From NCBI RefSeq assembly GCF_016545825.1, contig NC_052620.1:2294001-2358000 (forward strand): 64,000 bases of DNA, in the 5' to 3' direction. The translations under genes were made by a program, and so were the position numbers. The notes beneath the pieces are model-generated. The model saw only the letters and a list, made by a program, of their open reading frames with translations. It was not told the origin of the DNA and did not search any database. The first letter of the stretch is position 1; every line of letters begins with the position of its first letter. This document shows positions 9,016 through 20,873 of the stretch, in pieces. Origin of the DNA: Eucalyptus grandis. Lineage: Eukaryota > Streptophyta > Magnoliopsida > Myrtales > Myrtaceae.

Positions 9016-10981
9016 ATGACCTCCCCGCAAGCCAGCATCTCTGTCTCTGGGAACTCACCAACTGAAGAAGTGATTCCCCATGATCCGCAGGCTGATCTCC
9101 AACCTGCAACACTTGCAGCCATAAGTCAACAAACTCAATTTCAACCCCCTCAGTGGCGACCCACGCAGACTCAGCTCAATGTGGGGCAACCCTTAGCGGG
9201 TCAACCATACCAGTGGATTCCATATCCACTTTATTTCGGGGCAAGCCCAAATCCATCATCGTCTGCATATGTGGGTCACCAAAGCTACGTCCAAACCGAT
9301 GGAGGCCCACCAACCACAAACGGGGCAAGCTCGCCATCGGATCGGAGCAAATTGAGCGGGTCGGGAGAGCCGGGTATGGGAACAAATCCCTACCCGGGTT
9401 TTTATCATGCGGGGTATCCAATTGGGGCGAACGAATCGGGTCAAGGAAATACCTACCCGAATCTCGCACCCGGCTTTCTACCTTTTCCGGCGGCGGCGCT
9501 CGTCGGACGACCAGAACCCGGCGATCCATTGTTCGTCTCTAATGCCGACGGACCAGAATTGCGGCTCATCAGCCAGCAATTGACCGGGACATAAAATTAC
9601 ACAAGATGGTCGCAGGAATTCCGGCGCGCCCTAGCAACCAAAGATAAAGATGGTTTCCTCGACGGAACCATTCCAGTTCCCATAGATGAACGTCTGGCCC
9701 GACTCTGGAGGAAGAGCAACCGCCTGATCCGAACCTGGATCGGCAATTGCGTCTCCTCCGAGGTCGCGGCCGGACTCCCACCAACTGAAGATGCAAAAGA
9801 AATGTGGGAAAACATACAGGAAATGTACGGGAAGCTGGACCAGGCAAAAATTTTCAACCTCATGCAAGATCTCAGTGAATTGAAACAGGGTAATATGACG
9901 GTCACAGCCGTTTTCAATAAATTTTCTTCTCTGTGGAACAATCTCGAGGCGGCCGAGGAGAAGCTCGTGGGACCGGAGTCCACCCTCAAGCAATACGCAT
10001 CCATCAAAGATAGGGAGAAAGCTACACACTTTCTCCTCATTTTGAACGAGACTTACCTCGGATTTCGCTCACGCATCCTCGCCATGGATCCCATGCCGCC
10101 GATTGGGCGGATCTTTCAATTGGCCGTGCGGAAGAGAGTCGGCGACACGCGACGTCGCCCGGACCACGCCGAGGGGCGAGAGCATCGCACTCGCAGCACT
10201 CGGAGATCGGCGAGACGAGGCCTCCGAACCCTATACCTAAATCGCGAGAGAGAAAGGCGAGCGGCAAAATTAGGGTTTGCTGAAGAGGAATCTATGGTAT
10301 TTAAATCGACCGGATGGACGGTCAGGATCTTTCACAAGGATCGGACGACTTGCAAGCTTTTGATCCCTCGATCGGATCCAACGGTGGACAGCCGCTCGCG
10401 ACAAAAGGATCGAACGGCCAGATCTTCGCTGCAATCAAAGGAACGGACAGTCAAATGCTTGCCACGTCATCAAGAAATTTCGGAAGAAATTTTAAAGGCA
10501 AGAATAAATTATTTTGTGATTACTGCAAACGTACTAAAATCACTCAATTGATAATTGCTGGAAGTTGCATGGAAAGCTTGGTGAACAAGAAAAAAGGATT
10601 TCAGCGGCTTACCAAGTTACTGGGCCAACCGGTAAAAAAATTTGACCAACCTATCTCATACGCCAAGTATAATCAGTTGATGGAGGCAATTCAGAAAATG
10701 GACACAACCAACAAAGGAGCAATTTTCTTAGGTATTATTCATTACTTGATTAGTTCAATATCCAAAAAGACTTGGATAATTGATTCAGGGGCAAGCGACC
10801 ATATTATATGTGACAGGGGATTTTTCTCAAGTATAAATGACAGATTGAATTTCCCTATTTCTGTGCAATTGCCCAACGGGAATATTACTCATGTTCATGA
10901 AACAGGAACAGTCAATCTCAGCTCACAAATTATTCTTAGAAATGTTCTTTATGTCCCAGAATTCCAGTTTAAACTAATCTT
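9016..10981 (+). pseudogene. Copia gag and protease, disrupted
   Basis: The frame opens at ATG 9016 with a proline- and glycine-rich stretch of about 180 codons, then enters a copia-type gag domain. One in-frame TAA (9592-9594) interrupts it; the same frame resumes and runs to about 10140, where frame is lost. A different frame (10314 onwards) carries a degraded zinc knuckle (FCDYCKRTK at about 10510) and the retroviral-type aspartic protease motif WIIDSGASDH (about 10771-10800). The frame is then cut by the solo LTR at 10982. At least one stop, one frameshift and one large insertion make it non-functional. Confidence 0.85.
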
Positions 10982-11916
10982 TGTGACATCCCGATTTTTC
11001 CAATTCTATTTTCAATAAATTGAGACGGGCATTTCGTTGGCACGCATATAGTTCTTTTCCTTGAGTCGACCACTCATGTGGAAACTAGTCCATCGGGTGA
11101 AGCTGTTAAGAGTTTCTAATGCATCAGACTCGAGAATTTGACCAGGAAGAGACCTTTCGACCGAGCTATGCAAGGGTCAGATCGGAGATAGGTCGACTCG
11201 ACAGAAGCATGCGATCAGGTGTGAGTGATTCCACCAGATCGCACAATTCGTGTCGATCGGTACTTGACCGACTTTTCTATCGATTGGGTACCCTGTGTTA
11301 GTATTTGAAACCTTGAGATTACCCCGACAACCGAAAGTCGCCAATGTTTCAAAGATGTACATTGTGGCTTGAGATGATCAATCACAGGTCAAATGCATAA
11401 AAATCTCTAAAGGCTACCCGGTAGGTTGGGCCATGCTAGTATCGTGCCAAAGTGAAATTAACCGTGAAATTGAGCCCGAATTCAGAAATTGGAAGTCTGG
11501 GTGTGTCACGAATTATTTTAAGATTATTAATTCATCTTTGAAAGATTTTTCATGTAATCAGAATTTTTCAGAAATTAAATTAGAGAATGGCTATTTTGGC
11601 TCGAGAAATTAGTAGGCCCGCTTTTGGTCGCGCTTTTGGGACTTAAGTTGGTTCTATAGACAAGTGAAAATGTGAATTAAAGTGTGGTGACATTAGATTA
11701 ATTTTATGGACTTCAATTGGACTCAATTGGAAGAAAATTGATGAGAATTGAAGAAATTGGATGTACAAGAATTGGACCCCGGCGGAAAATGAAATTGTAA
11801 CCATTGGAAAATGTTGTGGGAGGTTTAGAGATAGTGGGGTATGACATCATCCATGAGGTCATGGTGGGCCACTTTTGTGGGATTAAAGGAAAAGGAAAAG
11901 AAAAGGGAATGGTCCC

Positions 11917-12562
11917 ATCTCTCTCTCTCTCTCTCTCTCTCTCTTCATCTTCAACCTTGGAACTTCTTAGACGTGGGGAGGGGAAAACCGACCGAGAACC
12001 AGCAGCTCGCTAGCCCGCACGCACGCCCCCTCCGCCGCTCGTCGCCGCCGTTTGCACTGCCAAGCTGCTCGCCGTCCGCTCGCACCACCGTCGCCCTCTC
12101 TCCTCTCTTCTCCGGCTCCGGTTTCTACTTGAAAACCCGAAGATCGAGGAGGTGTCGAAGCCGGCTGTAGCCCGCCCGAATCGCCGTCAGCTGCCGTCGC
12201 CGGCTCGCCGCTACCACCGCTCGTCCGCGCGGGCCCGCGCCCGCTCGCCCAGCTCGTCGTCCCCGAGCTGCTGTTCAGCTCGCGCAAGAGCTGCCGGAGC
12301 TCGTTTGTCGCCGCCGTGCACCGCCGTTCGTCGCCGCCAACCACCGCCGTAGCTCCTCCGCCCACTCCCGACCCCAACCAGCCCCGGATCTGCCCTCCTT
12401 CGCCCCCAACCAGCAGCAAATAGAGAAGAAGTAAATGGGTATGGCAGCCCCTTCGTGGGCCGTTTTGGCCGCCTTCCTGAGCCCGGATTCTCAGCCCGCT
12501 TTGAGGAAAGTCGATCATCGCGTCGTCCTCGTCGTTTTTGTCCGCTCGGCTCGCTAATCCGG
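11917..12562 (+). promoter_or_regulatory. CT-rich then GC-rich block ending in a splice donor, solo LTR
   Basis: A (CT)n run at about 11919-11944 is followed by about 550 bp of GC-rich DNA and then CCG/GTGAGTTT (GT at 12562-12563). The array LTRs have the same order. The overlapping open frames on both strands are not conserved in frame with the array LTRs and are not called as genes. An acceptor-like ATGCAG ends at 13722. Confidence 0.4.
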
Positions 12563-13190
12563 TGAGTTTAACTCACTAAATCTTGATTAGAGTGTTAATG
12601 ATGCCCTATGTGTGCTTAGTTTAAATTAAGTAAGTTTAGGTGTGTGGATTAGTGCATTTAATTATAAATTGGATTAAGATGTTGGTTTATGTTAAAATGG
12701 GTTTAAATTAAAGGTTAAAAGAAGTTATTTAAAGTTAAGCCTTGATGTGACACAAAATGATTTTAGTTTTGAATTATTTAAGTGCTTCGAAATTCTGGAA
12801 AATATTATATTATATTATAATCCGAAATTATTAAAATATTATTATTTTATATAAAAAATCAGAAAATTATTTTTGACCCCGGTTGCTTAGAATTTCGTGC
12901 CGTTCGCTACGGTACATTCGGATTTTGAAATTGATAATTGGATATTATGAATTGAGTGTGGATTTTGAAAACTATGGATATTATTATTTAATTAATTTTC
13001 GGAATAAATTTAATTATCTATTAAATTCCAAAATTTTCATTGGGACCTTATTTGCTCAGAATTTTGTGCCGATCGCCGCTGTGCATTTAGAATTTGATAT
13101 TTATGATTGGTTGTGGTGAATTGAATGTGATTTCGATTTATGAGGATTCTTTATAAAATCCTAAATGTGGAAATTGAGGGGCGGTTGGTC

Positions 13191-13500
13191 GTGAAATACC
13201 ACCTATTAGAGGTCGTGCCCGATTAGGCCGTGATATACCACCTATTAGAGGTCGTGCCCGATGAGGCCGTGAAATACCACCTATTAGAGGTCGTGCCCGA
13301 TGAGGCCGTGATATACCACCTATTAGAGGTCATGCCTGATGAGGCCGTGAAATACCACCTATTAGAGGTCGTGCCCGATGAGGCCGTGAAATGCCACCTG
13401 ATAAAGGTCGCGCCCAGTGGGGCTGTGAATTGCCACCTGATAAAGGTCGCGCCGAGTGGGGCCGTGATGCCACTGATTCTAATTTTGCCGAGTGGGCCGT
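13191..13500 (+). repeat. 39-bp minisatellite in the solo LTR
   Basis: About seven head-to-tail units of 39 bp plus partial ones, each with CCACCTATTAGAGGTCGTG or a variant, then a GATGAGGCC-like end. The first five are near-identical and the later ones diverge (CCACCTGATAAAGGTCGCG). It occupies the position that holds the G-box minisatellite in the array LTRs but is unrelated in sequence. Confidence 0.9.
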
Positions 13501-14216
13501 GATCGTGAGCAATGATTGATTTGTTGGAATGCATGTTGAGTGTTGTTGATGTGTCGGATTATGGGACAGAATTGTGTGGCATGGAATGGGACGTGTCATA
13601 ACGATTTAGTCTTATAATCAGACCCCCCGCGGTTGTTGGTTATATGAAAGTGAATACGTTCCGGTTGTTTAAGTTCCTCTTACTATCTGTGATTGAGTGA
13701 TTTGAATTGCGCTAACATGCAGGAGGGAACTGAGGCGAGATAAGTCTTCTGTGTGATGTGGCTAGGCCACCCTTGGGCGTATTTTCTTTCTAATAGGGGT
13801 TTAGGGGGTTGAACTTACTGAGACGTTGTCTCAGTGGTTATTGAATAACCATTTCAGGTCCTTGGTGGACGGAGCGGCCGGATAGCTTTGGTTGGTCTTG
13901 AGGAGTTGGAGAGGTGAAGTCATAAGGATTGGAGATCATGTACGACTTGTAGGTCGTAGGATAACCTCTTTTTAAGAGCCAATCTTTTGTAGACTGTTGG
14001 CCGTAAACCCCTGTTTGTAATTTTGTTGAATTATGTTTAAGTGTTATGTTGTGATTTTGCTTTCTGCTTTTCTATCCCGTATTTTATTGTCAGGGGTTTT
14101 ATCATACGTTCCGCTTGCGCAATAATAAATGAATGGGGTCGGCGACACTATCTGGGAATGTCGCATTTGCATGACCATGGTGGGATGTTGGCGCGCTCGA
14201 GGTTCGGGGCGTGACA

Positions 14217-15433
14217 ATCTCTGTGTCCAAAGCTTGTCAAGAGAATTCATGCCGGGTCATTTTCAATGCTGACACATGTTTTTTTCAGGACCTTTCGACT
14301 GGGAAACTGATGGGCTTGGGTAGCCTCTCTGAAGGTCTATTTTTCTAGAATAGTTTTTCAAGTAATTTTCCCTGCAATTATTTGAATAAGTCATCATTGT
14401 GTAATTTGACTACCAATGATAGAAATTATATTATGCATTTGAGATTGGGCCACAGTGCTTCTTTTCCAAATTCACATTGTCATATATGTCCTCTTGCTAA
14501 ACAATCACGTTCGCCTTTTCCGTCCAGTAATACTCGGACTAGTGAGATTTTTTCCTTAATTCATGTGGATATCTGGGGACCATACCACACATTAAATCAT
14601 GACGGATCTCGATATTTTCTCACTATAGTCGATGATTACTCTCGTGCGACTTGGACTTTCTTGATGCAGTCTAAGAATCAGACATATTCTCATTTGAAGA
14701 GTTCTCACTCTCAAAGAATCAGTTTGGCAAATCCATACAGCGGATCCGTTCCGATAATGGGAGAGAATTCTTCAGCCATGATTGCTCCTCACTATTTACT
14801 ACACATGGCATACAACATGAAAGCTCCTGTGTCTATTCACCACAACAAAATGGCGTGGTAGAACGGAAACACCGTCATCTATTAGAAGTCGCACGAGCCT
14901 TAAAGTTCCAAGCGTCAGTTCCAGACAATTATTGGCAAGATTGTGTGATCACAGCCACTTATCTAATCAACCGAATGCCAACTCGGATTCTTAAAGGGAA
15001 AACTCCTTTTGAATTACTATTTCGGAAGAAACCAGAACTCCAGCATCTCAAGGTCTTCGGATGTCTTTGTTTTGTTGCAACAGTGGGGCCAAGAGACAAA
15101 TTCAGTCCACGAGCTAGGAAATGCATCTTCATGGGATATCCCAATTTGAAAAAGGGATATCGGGTTCTAGACATTTCCACAAAAGAATTTCTGGTAAGTC
15201 GTGACGTCATCTTTCATGAAGACATTTTTCCTTTTTCTGAGCAGACAACTTCAGATGCAAATACAGGGATGACAGCTCCTTCCCATAGCATTTTATCTGA
15301 TGAAACAGTCCCTCAAGGTCCTACCTATATACCCATGGAAGAATCAAGGTACATTCCTTCCACTCGATTCAATTCTTCCAAAGATCAACACCAACACCTG
15401 TTGAGAGCACCGATCGCTCGTAAGAAATTTTAG
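14217..15433 (+). pseudogene. Copia integrase, disrupted
   Basis: After the solo LTR the copia frame continues. A GAG-pre-integrase stretch (HLRLGHSASFP, then CHICPLAKQ) starts near 14433, and the integrase core begins with HVDIWGPY near 14560 and IVDDYSRATW near 14625. A frameshift near 14700 disrupts the part that should carry the next catalytic Asp. The final part is open again from 14855, with ERKHRHLLEVARAL and the glutamate helix, and continues through FGCLCFV and KCIFMGYP. It stops at 15431. Confidence 0.85.
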
Positions 15434-17249
15434 AATCACGACTCGAAGATTCCCATGATGCTAAGGAAAATCAGCATATAGAGTCGGCACCTACCAGTGC
15501 GCCAAATACAGACATGACTCCTCCAAGGCGTTCTGGTCGCACCACACGACCTCCTACCTAGACTAAAGACTATATCTGTGCAACTCATTCTCCAGGTACT
15601 CAATATCCAGTCTCATCATATGTTTCCTTTCATAGATTATCACAGGAACATAGATGTTGCATTAGTCGCCTATCAGAAGAACAGGAGCCATCTAGTTATG
15701 ATGAGGCATCCATTAAACCAAAATGGCAATAGGCCATGAAAGCGGAACTACAAGCTTTGATTGAAAATAAAACATGGGATCTTGTTTCATTACCCTCTGG
15801 TCGCAAGCCAATTGGCTGCAAATGGGTCTACAAGATCAAATATCGTGCTGATGGTTCCGTTGAAAGATACAAGGCACGGTTGGTTGCCAAAGGTTTCACA
15901 CAAAAGGAAGGCTTTGACTACCACGAGACTTTCTCTCCGGTTGCTACCGATGTCACGGTTCGTTCTTTTTTGTCTGTTGCTACTATTAATAATTGGAGTC
16001 TACATCAAATGGATGTGCATAATGCTTTTTTGCACGGGGATCTTGATGAGGAGATTTATATGGACATTCCTCAAGGCTTACGGAGACAGGGGAAGAATAG
16101 AGTATGTCGTCTCCGCAAATTCCTCTACGGATTGAAGCAAGCATTCAGACAATGGTATGCCAAATTTGCAAATGCTCTAATAACAGTAGGCTTCAAGCAG
16201 TCTAAACATGACTATGCTTTATTCACACGGACTAAAGGTATGTCATCCATTTATTTAATGATATATGTCGATGACATACTTGTTATGGGAAATGATAAGG
16301 CTGCCATAGACAATTTCAAGGATTATTTACATGCTACCTTTCACATTAAAGACTTAGGAGCACCTAAATATTTCCTTGGAATTGAAATTGCTCGATCTAA
16401 TCAAGGAATTTCTCTTAGTCAACGAAAGTTTGTCTTAGAAATTATATCGTAAACGTGCCTATCGATGCGGACCAGCCTGTGATTCCTATTGAGCGAACAC
16501 TAAGTTGACTACTGCAGAATATGATATGAGTGTATCACAAAATGACGATCCCATACTCAAAGATCCATCAGGTTATCAAAGACTTGTCGGGAAGCTCATA
16601 TACCTGACCATGACTAGACCTGACATCTCTTATGCAAACATGCACTTAGTCGGGCTTCATGCACAGTCCAAAGCGATCTCATTTGGAAGCTGCATTGAAG
16701 GTTGTGAAGTACTTGAAAATGTGTCCAGGACTTGGAATTCTTTTGTCCAAACAATGTGACATGAAGATGAGAGCATACTGTGATGCTGATTATGCTACAT
16801 GTCCTACTAGTCGAAGATCAGTCACTGGATACTGCATCAAATTAGGAGATTCGCTCCTCTCATGGAAGACCAAGAAACAGCCTACTGTATCCTTGTCTTC
16901 GGCCGAAGCTGAGTATCGATCTATGGCAAAAACTACTTGTCAAGTAGTGTGGATACGAGGGTTACTTAAGGACCTCGGAATACAAGTACAAGGAGCGACA
17001 AAATTATTCTGCGACAATGATGCAGCTCTCAAATTGGCAGCAAACCCTATAGTGCACGAGAGGACTAAGCACATAGAAGTAGACTGTCACTTCACACGAG
17101 ACAAGATTCAAGAAGGGGTAATTGAGACAGAAGGAATTGGCATAGCAGAGCAGCCAGCAGACATCTTCACCAAACCCTTATGTCATCGACAACATGCATA
17201 TCTACTGAGCAAGCTAGGCGTCTTGGATGTCTACAAGCCACCAGCTTGA
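15434..17249 (+). pseudogene. Copia reverse transcriptase and RNase H, disrupted
   Basis: RT is open from 15736 to 16452: it starts MKAELQALIENKTWDLV, contains KARLVAKGFTQ and, at about 16264, the catalytic YVDDIL. A stop at 16450 is followed by a disrupted linker (LVGKLIYLTMTRPDISYA, about 16585-16640). RNase H is open from 16659 to 17249 with DADYATCPTSRRSVTGY, LSSAEAEYR, a CDN motif and ADIFTKPL at its end. All domains are recognisable, but at least three breaks separate them. Confidence 0.9.
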
Positions 17250-17256
17250 GGGGGAG
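17248..17256 (+). other. Copia polypurine tract
   Basis: GAGGGGGAG directly before the right LTR, the normal primer for plus-strand synthesis. Confidence 0.9.
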
Positions 17257-17491
17257 TGTTAGAAGATATGCAATATTCTCTTTGGAGATTATAATTTGAT
17301 CTGATTATGTACATATCAATTAAAGATTAGATACATATCTAGATTGATACATAGGATTCTTTATTTCCATTAATTGTACATCTCCAGCTCTATTTACATA
17401 GGATCTGTATAGATTACATTATTCATTGAGGAAATACATAAAAGCTTTACTCCTTTCTCGATCACTCTCTTTTCACCTTCGGTTTCTTTCA
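17257..17491 (+). repeat. Copia 3' LTR
   Basis: 235 bp, same ends and length as the left LTR. It is followed by GTTTG (17492-17496), the second copy of the target duplication. Confidence 0.95.
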
Positions 17492-17960
17492 GTTTGGACG
17501 TTAGTTAATTTTTTTGTGCTCTCCTATCCTTAATTCCTTTATGTTGACTTAGGTTAGGTTAATTGGATCATCATCATCTTCATCGTTACTATCTCCAGTT
17601 TTATTGCCCCTCTGTTGCACGGTTTTTTTCTTTAATCTGCAAAATAGAGAGGAGTAAATGAATCTTCGATAACATAATTACTAATGCTGGCATCGTGACT
17701 AAAAGTTCTCTTTATTGGCGATATCCTTCCCACCACTAAATCTTTGTAATAGCAAAACCAATGGAATATTGTAGATTAAGTTAAAAAAATGGAAGATATT
17801 TTTCATGATATTTTTCCTCTCAAATAGATTGTCCATGGAAAAAAAAAAATGAAAGACAATTTTAGTCTGCCAATTAGATTTCTCAAAATTTGGGGCAACC
17901 AATTAAAAAATGTACGTGTTTGATTTCATAAGCACAAAACAGTGGAAAACTATATTGTAA
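17492..17960 (+). other. Displaced 3' flank of copy B
   Basis: Continues the flank interrupted at 8649. GTTTGGACG, then TTTTGTGCTCTCCTATCC, aligns with the flank of copy D near 56950-56985. Further on, CAGTTTTATTGCCCCT and the TGGAATATTGTAGATTA region match 57215-57400. No open frame is convincing. Confidence 0.55.
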
Positions 17961-17982
17961 GACAAAATGATGTACTCCTTAT

Positions 17983-18020
<38 letters not shown>

Positions 18021-18789
18021 AATTATTGATGAGCGTAAACTTCTCAAAGAAAAATCAATCAATTGTTAAATGGTAAATCAGATCCTTTTCATCTCACCAT
18101 TGTAGCTCCCGTAAGAAAAATCAGATCCATAACTTGTATATTTTACACTTTTAGATTTATGTCACACTCACCATTGCAGCTCCCGTAAGAAAAATCTCAA
18201 ATCAGATCCTTTTCCTCTCCTATCTTTTTAAATGGCAAAAGAGCGTCATTTCTATTCACATGCAAATACAGCTTGAGAAGTTTGTTCTTTTCTGCATTAT
18301 CTCTACCTTGCCCAAGCATCTGCATCTTTCAAAAGGTTGTCTTCTTTGACTTCTGTTTTATGTAACTTAAAGGAGTATATTTAAGATTGTTCGTTCTCAT
18401 CACATACTTTCTTTCATGATAAAACTCCAATATAATATAGTATTTGTTGAGTCGCGAACCACTTTAAGTTGGAAAAATATTTCCGATTAATTTGCTGCAC
18501 ATTACCTACTTAATCTTGCTTTTTTCAATACGACTGGAGAAATTCGATAATCAAACTAGAAAACATAGATGACAAAGTTATCAATATGTCAAAAGCATTA
18601 TTGCTTACTTTTCTTTATTTATAGAAATTTGCAAAAGCAAAAATATAATCTCACTTTGGTCTTATTCATATCAGTCTATTGACAATAGAGTACTCGATCA
18701 ATTACTTTTCAAGCGTCTAATGATCTCCCACTCTCATGTCCATGCCGTCCCAACTTCCACCAACAGAACAAAAAATTGGAAAAATCAGT
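17961..18789 (-). repeat. Inverted copy of a dispersed local unit, with poly-A tract
   Basis: A run of about 32 A lies at 17986-18017. Beyond it, CCGTAAGAAAAATC occurs twice (near 18110 and 18182) in a short local duplication. It matches, in reverse complement, TTTTCTTTACGGGAGCTGCAA near 52300 and its relatives at 58100-58300 and 61360-61400. No gene is seen. Confidence 0.45.
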
Positions 18790-18905
18790 TCCTCATAATT
18801 GTGTAGCCTTAATGACTACTTAAGGCGACCGTAACATTCTTGATCTTTTTTTTAGACTCATTGCCGTCAGCAGTCATATCTTTTGATCCTGCGGCTGGTT
18901 TCATC
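18790..18905 (-). pseudogene. Remnant of a family start (copy H)
   Basis: The reverse complement of about 18855-18905 gives an ATG followed by MKPAAGSKDMTADGNES, similar to MKPAEDSQDT in copies A and E. It then continues into a GATCAAGAATGTTACGGTCGCC segment that resembles 46680-46705 and 51790-51815. No long frame remains. Confidence 0.35.
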
Positions 18906-19234
18906 ATATCTTGGGAACAAACGAGTAGTGGAATCACAAGATGTTGATTAACAATGACAATTGGTGAGAAAAACTAAGATTAATATTTGGAAAATTCATT
19001 TCCTTTATATCAATGAAGAGAATAACGAGGGTCTATTGAAGAAAACTCGTACTCACTCGTTTGTTTCTTGCCAAGACATCACTCACAAAGTGATTAATTC
19101 CATGAAAACCAATTTCAACAGAAATCCTTATACACAGAGAGCACTGGTCATGCCTAACGAAACCCTAAAACCAATAAAAGCTCAAAAAGGAACTAATCCG
19201 TGCGCTTTTATTCCAAGAAAAAACTGCACCGTTC
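18906..19234 (-). other. 3' flank of copy C
   Basis: Shares CGTACTCACTCGTTTGTTTC and TTGCCAAGACAT with 47850-47880, the downstream flank of the 48066-48425 gene. The plus-strand frame at 18961-19344 is antisense and reads through into copy C, so it is not called. Confidence 0.4.
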
Positions 19235-19964
19235 CTAAGAAGTTGATGGCTTCCGTGATGACCTTCTCCTTTGATCTCTCATTCCACGAATGGAACCAAG
19301 TAATGGCCACTCCGTTAAACTCGAATCAGTGCTATCTACTGTGAAATTGTGGCCGTCTCTTCTTTGTCCGTGAGACCTTGCCATCGATTCTTCATCATGA
19401 ATCATCATCGTCCTCCTTCGATCACTGTAGTGACCTGGGGTGTTCTCTTCCTCTTGCCCTACTTCTTCTGGCAATTCTGACAATCTTCTTGCTTTTGACG
19501 GATGGCTGCTTATGATAATTTCACCTACATAAACATTATCGCTTTCCCTTCGATGCAATCCGTCTGCCAATTCTGAATCTTCAACCATCACTATTTGACC
19601 ATTAGGAACTGCATTATCTCCCTCTTGTTTGGAGTCGATCCTCGCCCTACGATCATCACCAACATTATTGTCGCTTTCCGTTCAACATGACCCCTCTGTT
19701 GATTCTTGATCTTCAGCTGTCGCTGTCCAACCATTAGGAACAATATCCTCTCCCTCTCGTTCGGGGTTGACCCTTGCAGCTTGATCATCTCGTCCTTGAT
19801 CAGCAGCATTACTTCTTTGCCAGAAAAAGAAGTACTTGTGTGGAGTTTGCGTAAATAAGGAAAATCCTGGTACTGAAAAATCAAGTCGCAGACGCGATTC
19901 TTGATCTATCTCCAAACCCGTCAGCATTACCGCTCGTATCTTGGGAATCTTCTTTTCGTTCCAT
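19235..19964 (-). pseudogene. Repeat-family protein, copy C, frameshifted
   Basis: Starts at ATG 19964 with MERKEDSQDTSGNADGFGDR and reaches a stop after about 30 codons in that frame. The same protein continues in a second frame (to 19682) with a DQGRDDQAARVNPEREG repeat and a stop, then in others through an IDSKQEGDN repeat to 19591-19235, which holds ARSHGQRRDGHNFTVDSTDS and ends SRKPSTS. The order head, repeat, repeat, SHGQRRD block is that of copy B. At least two frameshifts and one stop make it a pseudogene. Confidence 0.55.
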
Positions 19965-20215
19965 CTCATCAGAGAGAGAAGAGAATTCTCTCGGTTCTCT
20001 TGGGAAGAAAGAATGGTGGAGCTTCAATGGAAAAGTCAAATCTTTGAGTTGTGATTTCTCTCGAGACACGTGGATATAAAATACAGAATGGCTTGTGGAG
20101 GTTTAATTTGCAAATACCGATCTCTTATACGAAGTGTGAACGGAGCACCGGGCTCTTGAAAATCGGTTATTCGTTTTTCTCACTTTTGATCCCTAGACTT
20201 TCATGAAAGCTGAAC
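19965..20215 (-). promoter_or_regulatory. Promoter and leader of copy C
   Basis: The minus strand has GTATAAGAGATCGG (TATAAG at 20129-20124), then AAATTAAACCTCCACAAGCC and AGAGAATTCTCTTCTCTCTC before the ATG. TATA-to-ATG distance is about 160 bp, as in copies A and E. The array LTR begins about 0.75 kb further upstream. Confidence 0.5.
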
Positions 20216-20873
20216 AAGTCCAATGTACATATTAACATTTATTGTTTCCTTTAATCATGAAATCCAAACACATAAACAAATTAGTCGACAAAGCTATATA
20301 TCTTGATGCAGTAAGTGCTTTTGCATAACATGCTGAAAAATAACCATATGATGAGATAAAATATATCCGTTGGAATAAGAACAACTAGGGATGAATGTAG
20401 AATGTTAATCATTTATCAGAAAGACTGAATTATTCAATGGTTATAGCCATTTTGTGGCATTAAGTAGGGATCACTTATTATTCAAAAACTCATTTTGCAG
20501 TTAGACATATCGTTAGTTTTACTAATATGTCGAACCAAGCTTATCATTGTTGGCATTATTCGAACTCACACCTTCCCCACATTAATTTTTTCCTACTACC
20601 CTTTTGGTGCCTTCTTTTGTCACATTTTATCGTGATGAGCCACTTTTTGCGATTATGCAATCTGACATTAATTTGGGGAGCAACATATTTATTTTTCCCT
20701 AAGTAGCTCACTTTTTAGTTTTACTCAATAGTTTTACAAACTTTCGACCAGAAGTAAAATAGTTTTACAAACTCTCCCCCAGATTAGTTAACTTTTCCAA
20801 CAAAAAAAGAAAAAAGAAAACGAAAGACTTACTTCCAGAATTACATTAATTTCACTGAGCACAAAGCTAATTT
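20216..20873. other. Left flank of the Ty3 array, no gene seen
   Basis: AT-rich DNA with no convincing frame. It ends in AATTT at 20869-20873, the left copy of the array's target-site duplication. Confidence 0.4.

Larger units (their letters stand above)
10982..14216 (+). mobile_element. Solo LTR of a Ty3-type element nested in copia
   Basis: A 3235-bp segment starting TGTGACATCCCG and ending GGGGCGTGACA splits the copia protease-integrase frame. The copia frame reads across correctly when the segment is ignored. The flanks are ATCTT and ATCTC, a 5-bp duplication with one change. The ends and order of blocks match the array LTRs (20874-46514), but the sequence is well diverged, so it is a related subfamily. 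There is no internal region, primer site or second LTR, which indicates LTR-LTR recombination after insertion. Confidence 0.85.
8650..17491 (+). mobile_element. Complete Ty1/copia retrotransposon, dead, with a nested solo LTR
   Basis: Two 235-bp LTRs (8650-8884 and 17257-17491) begin TGTT and end TTCA, and are flanked by the 5-bp duplication GTTTG at 8645-8649 and 17492-17496. A tRNA-Met primer site directly follows the left LTR, and a polypurine tract directly precedes the right one. The order gag, protease, integrase, RT, RNase H is that of Ty1/copia. Without the 3.2-kb nested LTR the element would be about 5.6 kb. The LTRs differ at only a few positions, so the insertion is fairly young, yet the coding part has several stops and frameshifts. 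Confidence 0.95.

Noticed and set aside
11804..12518. Overlapping open frames on both strands of the solo LTR
   Set aside because: GC-rich low-complexity block of an LTR; not conserved in frame with the array LTRs.
13191..13500. Regularly repeated 39-bp units resembling a CRISPR array
   Set aside because: The units are directly adjacent with no unique spacers, and the sequence is plant LTR DNA. It is a minisatellite.
18961..19344. 127-codon plus-strand frame
   Set aside because: Antisense to the 3' flank and end of copy C. Its flank match at 47850-48020 does not keep the frame open.
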